64,000 nt of DNA, from positions 558,001 to 622,000 of the forward strand of contig JAKFAO010000007.1 in the NCBI GenBank assembly GCA_021527695.1, written 5' to 3'. Within the stretch, counting starts at the first letter, position 1. Each line of letters starts with the position of its first letter. The DNA is from Naematelia aurantialba. Lineage: Eukaryota; Basidiomycota; Tremellomycetes; Tremellales; Naemateliaceae. The notes beneath the pieces are model-generated. The model did not search any database and had not been told where the DNA came from. It saw only the letters and a program-made list of their open reading frames with translations. Position numbers and translations under genes: made by a program. Shown in pieces: positions 33,301 to 44,787 of this stretch.

Positions 33301-34735
33301 GACATAAGGGAGATGGGAAAGGGAGGGGAGGGTCGACTCACGTTGCCGCTGTTCGAGCTTGAATAATAACCACCGCACCGCGTTGTGCATCTTGCCTTTC
33401 CCCTCGGTGGTGGCGATGGTCACCTCGATCAAGCCGATATCGTACGGTTGACAAAGAGCATTTGCGTCAGCCGCCGCCACCTCGAGCACGGCATCGGGAT
33501 CCGACTTGCACCCCAGCAGGACCGTGCTCGTCCCGGAAGCGTCCAGTTGGCCTGGAATGATTATGTCAGCTTGGCCTGCTGTACATGCTGCATGTGAGGT
33601 GAACTGACCGAGTATTTCAGAGACGCCTTGGAGCGTCCACGGGCGAGTCGCATCGTAGCATAACAACACCCCCGACACGCTCGGCACGTCATGGGGGAAC
33701 AAGGACCCAGAACGGGACAAGTTCAAGGCCGAGAGTGGCACCTCGACAAACTCGACCTTGCACTCTTGTCGCAGCTTGCCTCCAGGTGGTATACGGGCAA
33801 CAGACGACGATACTGTCTTCGTCAGCATACGATCTCCAATGAGGGCAGAGGCGGGTACTGACTCTGGTGGCCGGTGGCGATGGTGCATGTCAGTGGACTG
33901 GAGCTGTTCCATGCCTTGGTTGCGCGGCGGATAACGGTCGACTTGCCGACCCCGTCGTGCCCGACCACAGCAATGACGAAATCTGCATTGGACATGGACG
34001 GCTGCGGAAAAGTCAGCTCTGCCGCTCTGCCATGTGTACAGAGGGTGAAGAACTCACTCCTCCAGTATCGTTCGCCCTTGGCGTCCGATCTGGATCGTCG
34101 GTGACCCGTGGAGCCAGCATCGGCGGCTCGTTCCTCAGAGATGCCTTCTCCGAAGTCCCCACAGGCGTGCCAAGAGTATACCAAACGGGCATTTCAGCTG
34201 ATGGCCCTGGACGCGATCCGCCTAAGACAGCAGGAACAGGAGTCCGAGGAGAAGGTGTTGTGCCCTCGACCTCGGCGAGATCCGGCATCGTCGACCGCAG
34301 CTTCCGCATAGCTTCGGCATCTCGCCAACTCATCTTGAGACGCGCCGAAGCGAGGAGGGTCTCGGAGTCTTTTGGAGGCGGCTGAGGCGGCGGTGAATCA
34401 GAGTAGTCTTGTCTCGCGGACGGGTTGAGCGGAGGCGCATGTTGCTCCGAGGACGGTATACGGGGGGAAGGCGGAGGCGACGGGTGCGGGGGAGGGAGGG
34501 GGACAGGTATGGGTTCAGCAATGGGCATAGGAATGGGAGATGATGGAGACTCGGGGTCGGAGTCAGGATTTGGTGAAGGCAATGCCTTCGAACGAGCTCT
34601 TGAGCCGAGGAGGGCGCTCGCAGATGAGCCTGACAGAGGGAACCACCAGGATGAGGTGGCAGTTGAAGGCCCAGATGTTGGAGGTCCAGACGCTGAAGGC
34701 CCGGACATTGGAGAGGAAGATGTTATTCCGCTCAT
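30306..34735 (-). CDS. Ras guanine-nucleotide exchange factor with N-terminal Ras-like P-loop domain
   Basis: RasGEFs (Cdc25 family) load Ras-type GTPases with GTP. Twelve exons: 34058-34735, 33863-34001, 33609-33812, 33342-33551, 32755-33184, 32625-32698, 32425-32587, 31488-32268, 31351-31439, 30882-31196, 30470-30680, 30306-30395 (1127 residues). After a 226-residue Pro/Ser-rich region comes a small-GTPase-like domain (about 233-405) with P-loop GHDGVGKST and a degenerate G4 motif, GCKSD. No DxxG switch motif is obvious. RasGEF_N follows at about 560-665 (RTIVDERFVRAFLLTFRRF). The catalytic domain (about 855-1100) shows NLTRMQWALFAAIRPRDVF, ILFFNHISRWVTTMIL, RRLNNYDCLYAITSGMSE, VHRL and GGYLRYRKAI. 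The usual DLTFIDEGNP hairpin after AIPLL is not found; exon 11 continues with MTILSLVNRLQ and then PNGMIQWDKFARFADIVSVI. The linker carries Ser/Leu repeats (SLSRGSNLSASL). Confidence 0.85.
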
Positions 34736-36171
34736 TGAAGACTAGATACGACAGACGAGCAACGGGATACAGGATGCAAGCTACAGGCAGGCAGACGCGA
34801 GGTGAATGAAGCGCGACAGAGGACAAAGGCATGTCAGCGATCGGCTATGATGTTGTAAGGACAATCAGGGCAAAGGGAGGTACAGGATCGACGTCAGAGC
34901 CTTTATCAGGCGGGGGAGACAAGGAGACACGGAGAGAGAATCTGAGTGTGTCGGCGTACATGATGTGCGCGAGGGAGAGCGCTGTGGGGAGCGCTGTGTG
35001 GGGGGAGTGCTGTGTGGGGGGAGTGCTGTGTGGGGGGATGTGTGTGCAGAGAGGCAGAGGGCGGTAATGACATACGCTGGTTGTAGAGGGAGCGATCTCA
35101 GCGCCAAAGCGGAGCTCAGTCGTTCAACGCCATTCTTTTGTCAACGTCTTACAGTGCGAATCGGAGAGTGCAGGCGGAGCTCGGTGTGCGATCGTGCGCT
35201 TCCAATGCTGAGAGAGAGTATGCTGCTGTTCGACTGGTCACAGGCCACAGGTGACAGTAGCTTCCTCTGCTACAATCAGCTTGATCCGTTTGCCGGTGTT
35301 TCATGGTACAAAGGAGGGACGAGCCGGGACAATGGACATCAGGACGGGTGCTCGGCGACGGCTACGAGGATGCAGGTGCTCAGAGATAATGACGAGCATA
35401 CGCCGTATCCTTGTGGACGTTCCGTATCTATCCCCTAGTGGAGTGGACAGACAAGGGGACGAGCAGGGCGGCAGGAAAGTCTGCACAGAAGGAAAGTCGG
35501 TACAGAAGGAAAGTCGGTACAGAAGGAATGAACTGGTAGCCGAGGACGGATGGTATTTGCTAGAGGAAGATGGGTGTACAAGATCGAGTCGACCGAGAAG
35601 AGGTACGAGGAGACGACGGAACTCGAGCTGGAGACGGACAGGCGCTTACCTGGACACTGGGCATCTCCTGTCACAGGGCCATGAGGGCACCTATCCACTC
35701 GAAATGGCAGCGAGTGGTGGAAGCGGATGTCGTGAAAGCGAATGCCGTGAAAGTCGACTATTGGCAAAGCGTCTCGGTTGTCGTCTTGACAAATCGTCCA
35801 TGCACATGGTCGTCAGAAGAGGCCCATGAGCGTCGCTGGGGCCGCTGTGAGTGCGAGTTGAGCTACCGCCGACGCTCAGACTGTCCTTCACTAGAATCGG
35901 ATACTCGGTGCTCAGGCCGCATCAACGGGACGAGACCACGTGGCGGCAGTGGGTTGCTGCTTTGTGGAAATCATTCTCGGGCGGATGGGGTGATACATTC
36001 CGTTCACAGGTATTGTTGACGAGTCCAGTGCCGCTCATACATACGAGTCCTGTGGACGAGTGGTTGTCGTTGGTGTCTGGGTACAGCGATTGGAGCCACA
36101 ACAAAGTCGCTAGCGCCGCACCCACCGCAGCACTGGACACCACAACCGCCGACACATCGTCGCCCGGATCG
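34736..36171. other. Divergent intergenic region with short repeats
   Basis: It contains three copies of GTGTGGGGGGAGTGCT at 34986-35035 and three copies of ACAGAAGGAAAGTCGGT at about 35480-35525. The ORFs are not convincing. It holds the promoters of the RasGEF gene and of the gene at 36172. Confidence 0.5.
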
Positions 36172-36882
36172 ATGTTCTCTCGCGCCGGCCCATCACGGGC
36201 TCGCCTGGCCCTGACCCCTGCGCATCCTATCAATGCCCCATTGCCGCTTATATCTGTGCGACATCATAGCAACATCCACACCGGGGCCCGGTGCACGCAC
36301 AGACCGACTCCTAGCCAGACACCCAGGCAGAGGCAGAGCCAGCACCGCCGCTACAGCAACCACCAGCACCAGCACCAGCACCACCGTGCGGGTGAGGACG
36401 ACGCCCGCCTTTTCCCCGACTTGACAATGCGTCCCGACGCGCGCGAGCTCGTCGTTCCTCCCTTAAAAGATCGGCTACGGCCGCTTCTGCCCTTCTTGTT
36501 CTGGTGGACCGTCATCACGTCCCTCACCACCAACCTGCTGCACATGCGTCAGCGAGCCGAGAGGGAGCGCGCCCTCGCCTCGGCACAGGTCACCGTCCTC
36601 GAGGCGTTGATCGACCGTGCCCGGCGAGGAGAGGAGCTTGAGGATTTGGAAATCCGCAGGGAGCTGGAAATGGTCGGGCTGCGAGAGAGGAGGGAGACCA
36701 AGATTCTCAGTAGCGCAAGCGGGGCGGAGGGAGTGCGGGATGTCGGGGATGTAGGGTTGGTCGCGGCCCTGTTTGGGAGGAGGAGCAGGTTTGCAGGTGG
36801 GGCAGGGGACCGGAAGCAGAGGGAGGACGAGGAGCACAAGCAGGCTTTGGCAGAGTGGGCCAGCAGTGAGCAGTGTTTCTAA
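36172..36882 (+). CDS. Putative mitochondrial membrane protein with coiled coil, 236 residues
   Basis: Single exon from ATG 36172. The N-terminus (MFSRAGPSRARLALTPAHPI, then a long stretch rich in Arg, His, Ser and Gln with no acidic residue for about 70 positions) looks like a mitochondrial presequence. A single hydrophobic segment, LRPLLPFLFWWTVITSLTTN, sits near residue 115. A charged helix predicted to be coiled coil follows (AERERALASAQVTVLEALI, RRELEMVGLRERRE). The layout resembles inner-membrane anchored assembly factors, but I cannot name it. The frame is open further upstream, without better starts. A hidden intron in the CACCAGCACCAGCA-rich part cannot be excluded. Confidence 0.6.
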   Translation: MFSRAGPSRARLALTPAHPINAPLPLISVRHHSNIHTGARCTHRPTPSQTPRQRQSQHRRYSNHQHQHQHHRAGEDDARLFPDLTMRPDARELVVPPLKDRLRPLLPFLFWWTVITSLTTNLLHMRQRAERERALASAQVTVLEALIDRARRGEELEDLEIRRELEMVGLRERRETKILSSASGAEGVRDVGDVGLVAALFGRRSRFAGGAGDRKQREDEEHKQALAEWASSEQCF

Positions 36883-39455
36883 CTCGTTCCTCTCTGCACC
36901 AAACCTCGGAGAGCGCCGTTCTTCTCTGACTCATTCCATTCTCCAAAGACACCCAGACTCGTTCCATTCTCCAAAGACAACCCAGAGAGATCACTCCATA
37001 GAGCAGACCCAGGCTGATGTCCCAGTCGTCAACGAGACCAACACCCCTCAACAGCCGACCGTCCTGGCCGCGCCTGAACGAGTCGGTAAGCCCCGGAGAC
37101 CGACGTCTGCAGCGGCATATTTTTGATATGCACGCCTGCGCTCACCCGTCTGTCCCCTCATCCCGCACTCCATGGCCTGTATTCTTTGCATGCGTCGGGC
37201 AAGTCTTGAATCTGACGAGAATCACAAGAAAGTGAGCGCCAGGTGGTCAGTGGCAAGTGGCGAGGCAACGACGTGGATTCACAGGCTGCCTCTCCCTTCC
37301 TCGCCTTTGGATGCTTCCTGCCCATATCTCTCGCTTCCACGCGTACATTTCCGTGCAGGACGAGGATACAGCCTTCTTCGCTGTACCTCGCGAAACATCT
37401 TTGCGTGCAGTGCCTCTTGCATCTCACTCCTTCCTCTTGCACTGCATGACTCTTTACACCTCCTTTCTCCCACCCTCTCGCACACATGCTTCTGTCCCAC
37501 TCATGGCGATCGAATCGTCCCTGTGTGAAACGCTCTTCACACCAGAACCTCTCGATGCTTCTGATCGTATAGACGGGCACGTTTTTCCGCCAGTCACCCC
37601 AGTCACTTTCCACATTCTGTCAAAGAAGCTAATCCATGAGCCACATTGGAGATTTAGTCCATCACGATGCTCGAGGCACTCTGACGCCACCATCATTTCA
37701 TTTTGACAGATCATCCCATTTTGACAGATGAACCTCCCCATCACGGCGGATATCCAACATTCGGAATCCCCATTTTCGAATCGATGCTGAGACCGAGCTT
37801 CCTTTGGGGCTACGGCAAGGACATCCGTCGGCACCTCCGTCGGCATCTCCCCGTTCAGACATCGAGCACACCAAGCACGGCAAGACACCGAGTGCTGACG
37901 GTGCTTCTGACGACGAGCTGACGAGCCGCGTGCCCCGAGCTGTCGTCTGCGGGTGAACTGTGTCTCTGACATACCTACTGATACCTGCTGATGCCTGCGG
38001 TGGTGCTCGATGTCTACTCCTTGCCTCGCACACGACCATGTACCATTAGAGGGGAATTCTTACTCGCAAAGGAGGATGGCCCAGACAGTCTGCACGGACA
38101 GTCCCCGATCCTCAATCTCGGCTTCGACTACCCTCCTTTGGACTCTGACCATCAGTCATCCGACGGAAACTGGGCCAGGAAAGAGGGTTGCGGCAGATAC
38201 GGCTGATGGTGCCTTGTGGCTATGCCTTGCGTCCTGCCCTCTCCTCTCACGCCCGCCCCCACTTATCTTTGAAATCGTGTGCTGATGAGTTTCAGACGCC
38301 GGGATCTTTGGATCAAAGGAATGATTCCCCCAACACCCTTGCGTGCTGCGCCTCCATGGCCGTCGTGCGAGAAGAAAGGGGGGTGGGTGGCGCGAGCTCA
38401 ACCCCTAGAGTGGCCGTTGGTGGGAACATGAAACGAGCTTCTGCCCCACTCTCGCCCCCTGGTCATATGTGCTCCACCGCGGCGGCAGAAATGTGATGCG
38501 CGGAGGAATGGGAGCGGGGGAATTGTCCCGATGCCGCTTCTGCTGCCGTGTCCGTCGTCGTTGCCGTGGCTGCGGCCGTCACCCATCGTACAGACCGACT
38601 GATCGCTGACAGTTGGGGCCATGCTGCGGAGCACGGTGCCCGTTTTCAAAACTCACTAACTCGACACGCACGGCAAAGGGGATGAGATGATGGCCGGGAG
38701 CTAGGAACTAGTCGAGTGATCGAGACTTGAATGTCCCTTTGAGCGGGGGACCCACAAAGGACGAGATGGTTGATATACGACCGTGGACGCCATCAGACCC
38801 ACCGTCGTTCTTCCCAAGAGATCCCTCATCCCTCATCCCCTCATCACTACATCAGTTGCTAAAACCGCCTCCATCCTGACTACAGGACTACCTTCGACTG
38901 AACATCCAGTGCACGCACTGCGTCGAGAAACAGTACAACACAGTGCTTGAGCTGTAAGCGACTGGCCTGTCAAAAGAACCAACTGGACGCGTCTACCCCT
39001 CCGTTGGACGTGACCGCACAAAAGGGCCCCTTGCCGTCGTGTCCCTCCGTTGTCCTCTGGCCGCCACCGACACTGTCTGCTCCACTCGCTCCACTGCTCG
39101 CTGGCTGCCATTTCTCTTTCCTTTCATCCTCTCGACATCAAGGGCCCCTTTGTGCTCTCGAATCATTCCCCCCGTCTGCTCTCTCGCACCCACGCAAGCT
39201 GGCACATCAGGGTGAGTCTTGCCGCAGCACACCATTCCAGAGCATACCACTCGCTCGCCACCCTTTCTTCCTTTCAGAGCCATTTGCCGAGTGATCCTAG
39301 CACCCCCGCAGATACTCCGGATCAACAACCCTGATGACCGCAGGAACCAAACAATAACAACCCTCCACCCAACAGCGATAACGACAGCGACACGAACAGC
39401 CCCCGCCGCCGCGACACCCTCGCCTGCCCGTCACTTGCTCGGGATTCCCACGAGC
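36883..39455. other. Intergenic region, 2.6 kb
   Basis: Two copies of a 29-bp TTCCATTCTCCAAAGACA-containing unit at about 36933-36985 and a doubled CATTTTGACAGAT at 37700-37728 are visible. Open frames on both strands reach 170 codons but lack protein-like composition or consistent splice sites. I do not call a gene. The last 700 bp are pyrimidine-rich and probably the promoter and leader of the gene at 39456. Confidence 0.4.
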
Positions 39456-40796
39456 ATGTCGTATTACCGTCCTGCGACGGCGCCCTGCAACTCCGAGCAT
39501 GACCACCACCACCACCATCACGCTGCGTCCCCGCCGCCCGCCGTCACCGTCACTCTCGAGGCGGTACAAGAAGAGGAGCAGCCGGCACCAGTGCCCGAAA
39601 CAGCGTTCTCTCCGTCCGCGACCGTCCAACCCCTCCCCATGCAGTCACACCACTCGGTGCAGAAGACCCGCCCCATCGCGACTGGCGCGGGGAGGCTCCA
39701 GCCACCCGCCACCGACGTCGAGTGTCTGCAGTGGTGTTCCGTCTTTGTGCGTCTCCAGTCTCCTTTCTCATCTCACTTGCCACTTTCTCATCTCACCCCA
39801 CTTTCCACTCGCCACCAGCGAGCGGCGCTGACATTTCCGCTGCAGTGCGCAGTCAGACCTCTGGGGACATGTGCACGCCTGCAGCGCGTGGACACGATGT
39901 ATTGTGAAGTCGTGAGTGTCGCTTGCGTTCTACGTCATGGCCTCCGCGGCGCACCCCAACGCCTCCCAACGCGTTCCTCCCTGACCAGGGCCCCGCGCCG
40001 CCCCCTTCGCTACCCCGCTCGCTTGGCTTCGGCGCTTCTGTCCCTGTCTCACTTGATATTCTTGGGGTGACTAAACGAGCTGGCATGCTGACACATGCAT
40101 AGCATTCGTGCAGTGTTGTATGTTGCCACGATCCATGGGTGAGATAATCCTGACGGCAATTAGGAGTACCCCGATGGGACAAGATGTGCCAATCCGGTAA
40201 AGAATCCCAGAGACTCTCGCGTCTGTCTTATTGGATGTGAGTCGCCCACTATCACTCCTCCACCACTACCATTCCTCCACCACGACCACTCCTCCACCAA
40301 GACTCCTCCACCACACCAGCGATCGTCTCGCCCGTCCTCCCATCTACCACCCCATCCATCCTCCTCGTCCTGTCCGCGTTCTCGCCACCAGCCCTGACAC
40401 GCACCAGACCACGTCGAGAACAACCGCCAGGGCATCCTGCTGGACATGATCAACCGCCGCATGGACCACAAGATGCGCGAAGCCGAAGAGGCTGAAGAGA
40501 GCCACCGCGCCGCCCTGCAGTACTTTGACGAGAACTTTCCTTTCATCCCCAAAGACCCGCCAGAAGTGGACACCCGTTCCGCAGGGAGCACGGCCAGCGG
40601 TAACGGTAGCCGAAAAGGCAGTAGTGGTGGTCGAAGTTGGACGGGTGCAGCAGACGGCACGGGAGAGCGCCGTAGACCCAGTCCGACCGAATTCGTCCTG
40701 GGATATGGGTTTGGCTGGTGTCCGCCTGAACGGTGGATGTCGGCAGGGTGGAAGTCGCCCTGTGCGTCGCCGTATCGCCCGTTGAAGGCAGAGTAA
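39456..40796 (+). CDS. Unrecognised Cys-containing protein, about 277 residues
   Basis: A model with five exons keeps frame: 39456-39746, 39846-39911, 40103-40117, 40164-40236, 40408-40796. The N-terminus MSYYRPATAPCNSEHD is followed by a His run and a Pro/Glu region. The middle is Cys-rich (ECLQWCSVFCAV, MYCEVHSCSVEYPDGTRCA, DSRVCLIG). The C-terminal part is helical and charged (LLDMINRRMDHKMREAEEAE), then FENFPFIP-like and a GYGFGWCPPERWMSAGW end. The 15-nt third exon is uncertain; omitting it also keeps frame. No family is recognised; the Cys spacing is not a standard zinc finger. Confidence 0.5.
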
Positions 40797-41802
40797 CGCC
40801 GTGGTTGGTGGAGTACGTGGGTGGCGAGTAGGTCGAGCCACGACCGGGCTGCCACGGCGAGCGCACCACGACTCGGCTGTGGCGCCCAGCGTTCCCAACC
40901 TCCACGACCTCTATGGCTTCCGCCGCCACCGCCGCCCTCAGCAATCTCGACGGTCCAAGTTATTGCTCCGTACCATGATCTCCAAACCGATACCCGACTG
41001 CGACTCGTATACCATGGTGCATGACAAACGGGTTGTAGACCTCTGTCATTCATCCTCCATCGTTCCGTCTCACGTTCATCGTTCATCCTTCGTTGTTTGT
41101 CTTCCAGTCTTCACAGTCTCTTCTTCGTCGATTGCTACTCCGTCATTTATTTGCCTCTTCGTTTGTTCTCCTTCGCCCTTGCCCGTTGTCGTCCATCGTT
41201 CGTCTTCGACTTTGATACTTGATATTTGATACTTGGTAGTTTGTGATTTTGGTACCTCTTCACGTTCGGCCGCCAACGCTACTCAAACGCCAAAGCGACG
41301 CCGACGCCGCCCAGTCACTGTTGATGTTGGCGTGCCCTCCGACACCTGTAGACACGTTCCGTGCCGTATTTCGTTTCCGTTGTTCGCGTGCTCCGTACTC
41401 CGTACCCCCAGTCGAGGGACCTGGAGGACCCGCGGAATGGCTCGAATATAATCGCGCAACGCGATAATCGTTTCGTAGAGCCCTATAACCGCTATGCATG
41501 TTGATGAACCGTTCCACGCGGCTGTTGCAGCGTCGGACTCGTCATTTCACCTTGTATGCTGCATGACGATGCTGTATGCTGTATGTCTATGCTGTATAAA
41601 TGTATGCTGTGCTGTGTGAAGTATGTTGTATGCTACAAGAGTCGCCGCTCCCCAGACAAAATCAAGTACCGTCACTTCGCCACCCATTCCAAAACGGGAC
41701 AAGCCGTCACTGGTCCAGCTGGGCTGCAGCTCCAGGTACACCCCGGCATCCAGCACCACCTCCCATCACCTCCACGGCAAGAGCGATACCGACAAAACAC
41801 CA
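40797..41802. other. Convergent intergenic region
   Basis: Contains pyrimidine-rich DNA and, at 41548-41635, several copies of TGCTGTATG/TATGCTGTG. Nothing coding is supported. Confidence 0.5.
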
Positions 41803-44358
41803 TCAATATCCCCCCGTATACCGCTGGCCTTTGACCTTGACCCTAGCCTTGCCCACCCCCACCCCCACCCCCACCGCCGCTCCCTTCTCCGTCCCCTTTC
41901 CCCCCGTCCCCTTGCCCTTGCCTCCATCCGCCTGCCCCTTCCCCTTCCCCTTCCCCTTACCCGCCTTGTCCTGCTTCCCGTCCCGCTCCAGCAAGTCCAT
42001 CTCCCCTCCCCAGGAAGCGACGTTGCCCCCGCCCGCACCGCTGCGCCGCCACTCGCCTTCCCAGTCCACATCGAGGTCCCCGGCGCCTCCCGTCCCTGCT
42101 GCCGCGCGTTTCTTCCGCGCTCTCCGGGCTGTACCCGTCCCTGCACCCGTTACGGACAGCGAGTCCAGATTGGAGTCCAAGTGTTTTGGCGTAGACAGGC
42201 CCATCTCGGGATTGCCGGCGATGCCGTCGAGAGTACCGTTGGCGTGAAGTTCAGGTAGGGGTTTCCGTTTCCGCTCCGCCTGCTCGGCATTACCTGGCGT
42301 CGACACTGCCTTGAACGTTGTTGCTATCGAGTGCAGCACACTCGACTGTGCGCCTCGACCCCGAGCCCTCGCGCCAGCTCCACGGACAGACGGCGAGTCC
42401 ACATCCGGCATATGTCCCCTAGGCTTTCCCGGCGCTGACGTCGGCAGCCCAACAACGCTGAACGGGTGCCGGCGAGGCGTAGAGTCCCATGGTTTCCCAC
42501 CTCTGCCCGCACCCCGCAGTGAAGATGAAGCCGGGGTCGCTGTGCTTCGTATAGACATGATGCGCGCATTGGCCGGGCGGAAATTTGCTCCGCCATTCGC
42601 ACTGTCCGTCCCGCTGCCTCTGCCCCTGCTGTTGAACCAGTCTTCTTCGTCCTCGTCGTCATCCTCGTCCTCGGCTTCTTCCAGTCCGCGTTCGAGCTCC
42701 TGGAGTTTCCGCTTGGCCTTCTGCTTGCCCTTCCGCCCCGCATCGAAACCGGCAAACTCGGGTGCTTCACCCTCGAGTAGCTCGTACTCGTCGTCAAAGT
42801 GCAGGTGCGTTCCTCTAGCCGCCGCCGGTTTCGCAGGTGCGCGGGCGTAACCATGGGGTCCGGCATCTGCCACTTCGGCACTGAAGGCGCTGGCGAATGT
42901 GACTCTCGCGAGGGAGCCACGACGTCGCGAGCAGTCGTCCCCTAGATGCCCTTCTCGCGCACAGTTGTAACACCATCGTTCCGCTGCGAGCCCGCCCGCT
43001 GCCTCGCGGTACCAGTGTTTATAGGTTTCTCGAGTGGCACGACACGCTTCGAGCTGAGACGTGGCGAGGTAGATGTATGTCCGCCAGACCGTTGGGCAGT
43101 TCTGTTCGCTGGTCAGATCAAGCCAGATTCAAGAATAATTAGACAGGAAACGGGGGATAAGACGCACGCCAGTCAGGTGGCCGCCATCTCCACAGAGTGT
43201 GCAACCATGCCTCGATGAACCGGCTCTAGATTGCGTACAGTCCTTTCAGGGCGTCAGTGTCAGCAATACTCTCTGGTCTGCTGGTCTGGCGGAGTCCTCT
43301 GGACTAACGGTGTTCTTGTGTCCCCTTTGACCGCAGTTGAAGCACACTAGCCCCATCGGACAGTCTTTACGCTCATGTTCATCCATCGCTCCGCACAGAT
43401 GGCACTGAAGCGAGAGTCAGCTCAATAGCAACTCATGAAGCTGAAATGACTGACCATGACGTGGGTGCAGTCACGAGCATGATGGCCAGGCCGTTTGCAG
43501 CGTTTACATATCTTCGCTTGGTCGGCGGTCGCGAGGAATGCAGCCTGCTCGTCGGTCGTCTCTGGAGCAGACGGGTCAAAGTACCGTTGGACGCCCTATG
43601 ATCGTGAGTGATAACTCGCAGGCAAAGTGCCAGAGAGGACGTACACGTGTGACTTGGTCATCCAGAAAGTGGACACCTTCCATTGGGCTCGAAGACGCCT
43701 CTCCCTGCTCTTCTGGAGCCGAATCCGATTCGAGCATCACATTGGCCGGTAGGAGCAGTCCGGTTCCTGTGTTATTGATGGAGCTACTGGCTGAGACAAT
43801 GGCCTCGGCGACTGGACGAAGCTCAAATTGAGCTGCTCCAGAGGAACTCTCTCGCGGCGCGACGGGCTCAGGCATCATCGAGGTGCCGAACAGTGCTGTC
43901 GGGTCGAAGTGCTCCTCCTCCCTCTTCCTATTATCCCCAGATCGTTTTGTTGACATTCCGACGTCTGGCATCACCTCCACATCGGATGACTCTAGTGTTG
44001 TGCTCGACGTCGATAGCCCGTCGAAAGCCGCAGCTCTCTTCCTTCCTCCTCTCAAGGTGAGAGGGGTGAAAGCCACAGGCGTGTATGGTCCAGGTGAAGA
44101 GGGGCCGCTTATCCCAGCTTTTGAAGCTGAAGGCGAGCCCTCCTGGGCTACAGAGATCGCATCCTCCAGCTCCTCTCCGCCAAGAAACCGTACCTCCCCT
44201 TGCTCCTCATCTTCCCCCGTGAGATCGATAATCGGAGCTGACGATGAGTTGAGAGGCGCCTTTTTCCGCCTCTTTACTCTCGACCGCGCTCTTGAGGGGC
44301 CCGCTACCGCCTTGGTAGCCGTTGGTGCCGTGCTGATGCCGTTGAGCTGCATTGCCAT
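41803..44358 (-). CDS. AIR1: AIR1/2-type zinc-knuckle RNA-binding protein (TRAMP complex)
   Basis: Air1/2 bind RNA and bridge the poly(A) polymerase Trf4/5 to Mtr4 in the TRAMP complex, which feeds nuclear RNA to the exosome. Five exons (43645-44358, 43455-43595, 43309-43404, 43168-43242, 41803-43101) give 774 residues. Five zinc knuckles lie between about residues 268 and 405: CKRCKRPGHHARDC, CHLCGAMDEHERKDC, CFNCGQRGHKNTDC, CTLCGDGGHLTGNC and CYNCAREGHLGDDC. The conserved CPTVWRTYIY follows knuckle 4. Exon junctions were fixed by completing knuckles 3 and 4. The N-terminal 238 residues are acidic and Ser-rich with IIDLTGEDEE, which resembles a SUMO-interacting motif. The C-terminal 350 residues are a long basic Gly/Lys/Arg-rich tail, longer than in yeast Air1. 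It is divergent from ILS1. Confidence 0.9.
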
Positions 44359-44787
44359 CGTCTGGCCTCTGCAGCTGGTCTGTCAATAACAGAAATCTTG
44401 AAAGACCAGTCAAAAGGTAATCTTAACTGGGGGGAGGTGATAAGGAATGACTCACGGGTCAAAAAAGTGTCGAACCAAAAATCCATAGTGTCCGACTCTT
44501 GCAAACTCGACATTGGAGACAAACCCGTATCTCTCCCAAGCTATAGGAGCTATCGCCTCGGGTACGACGCGAAAGCAGAGCAACGGTAGCACTCTGGCAG
44601 ACCCAGGCAGCCGCAAAGCCCACACACTCCTTTTGCAAGCATCGGAGTCGATTTTCCACCCGGATTTCGAGTCGTCCGACTCGCGTGCTCAGATAGCTTT
44701 CCGCAAGAGCCGTCTTTTCCACGCCACCCCATCACAGTCATTGTACCCGGGATATAGAGAGCCTCGCGCATCTCGCTGCTCTTCAAG
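44359..44787. promoter_or_regulatory. Divergent promoter region of AIR1 and ILS1
   Basis: 429 bp between the two start codons, without ORFs of interest. No specific regulatory motif could be assigned. Confidence 0.4.

Noticed and set aside
37158..38040. ORFs of 110-170 codons on both strands
   Set aside because: Competing frames, no ATG context, splice pattern or recognisable motifs; treated as intergenic.
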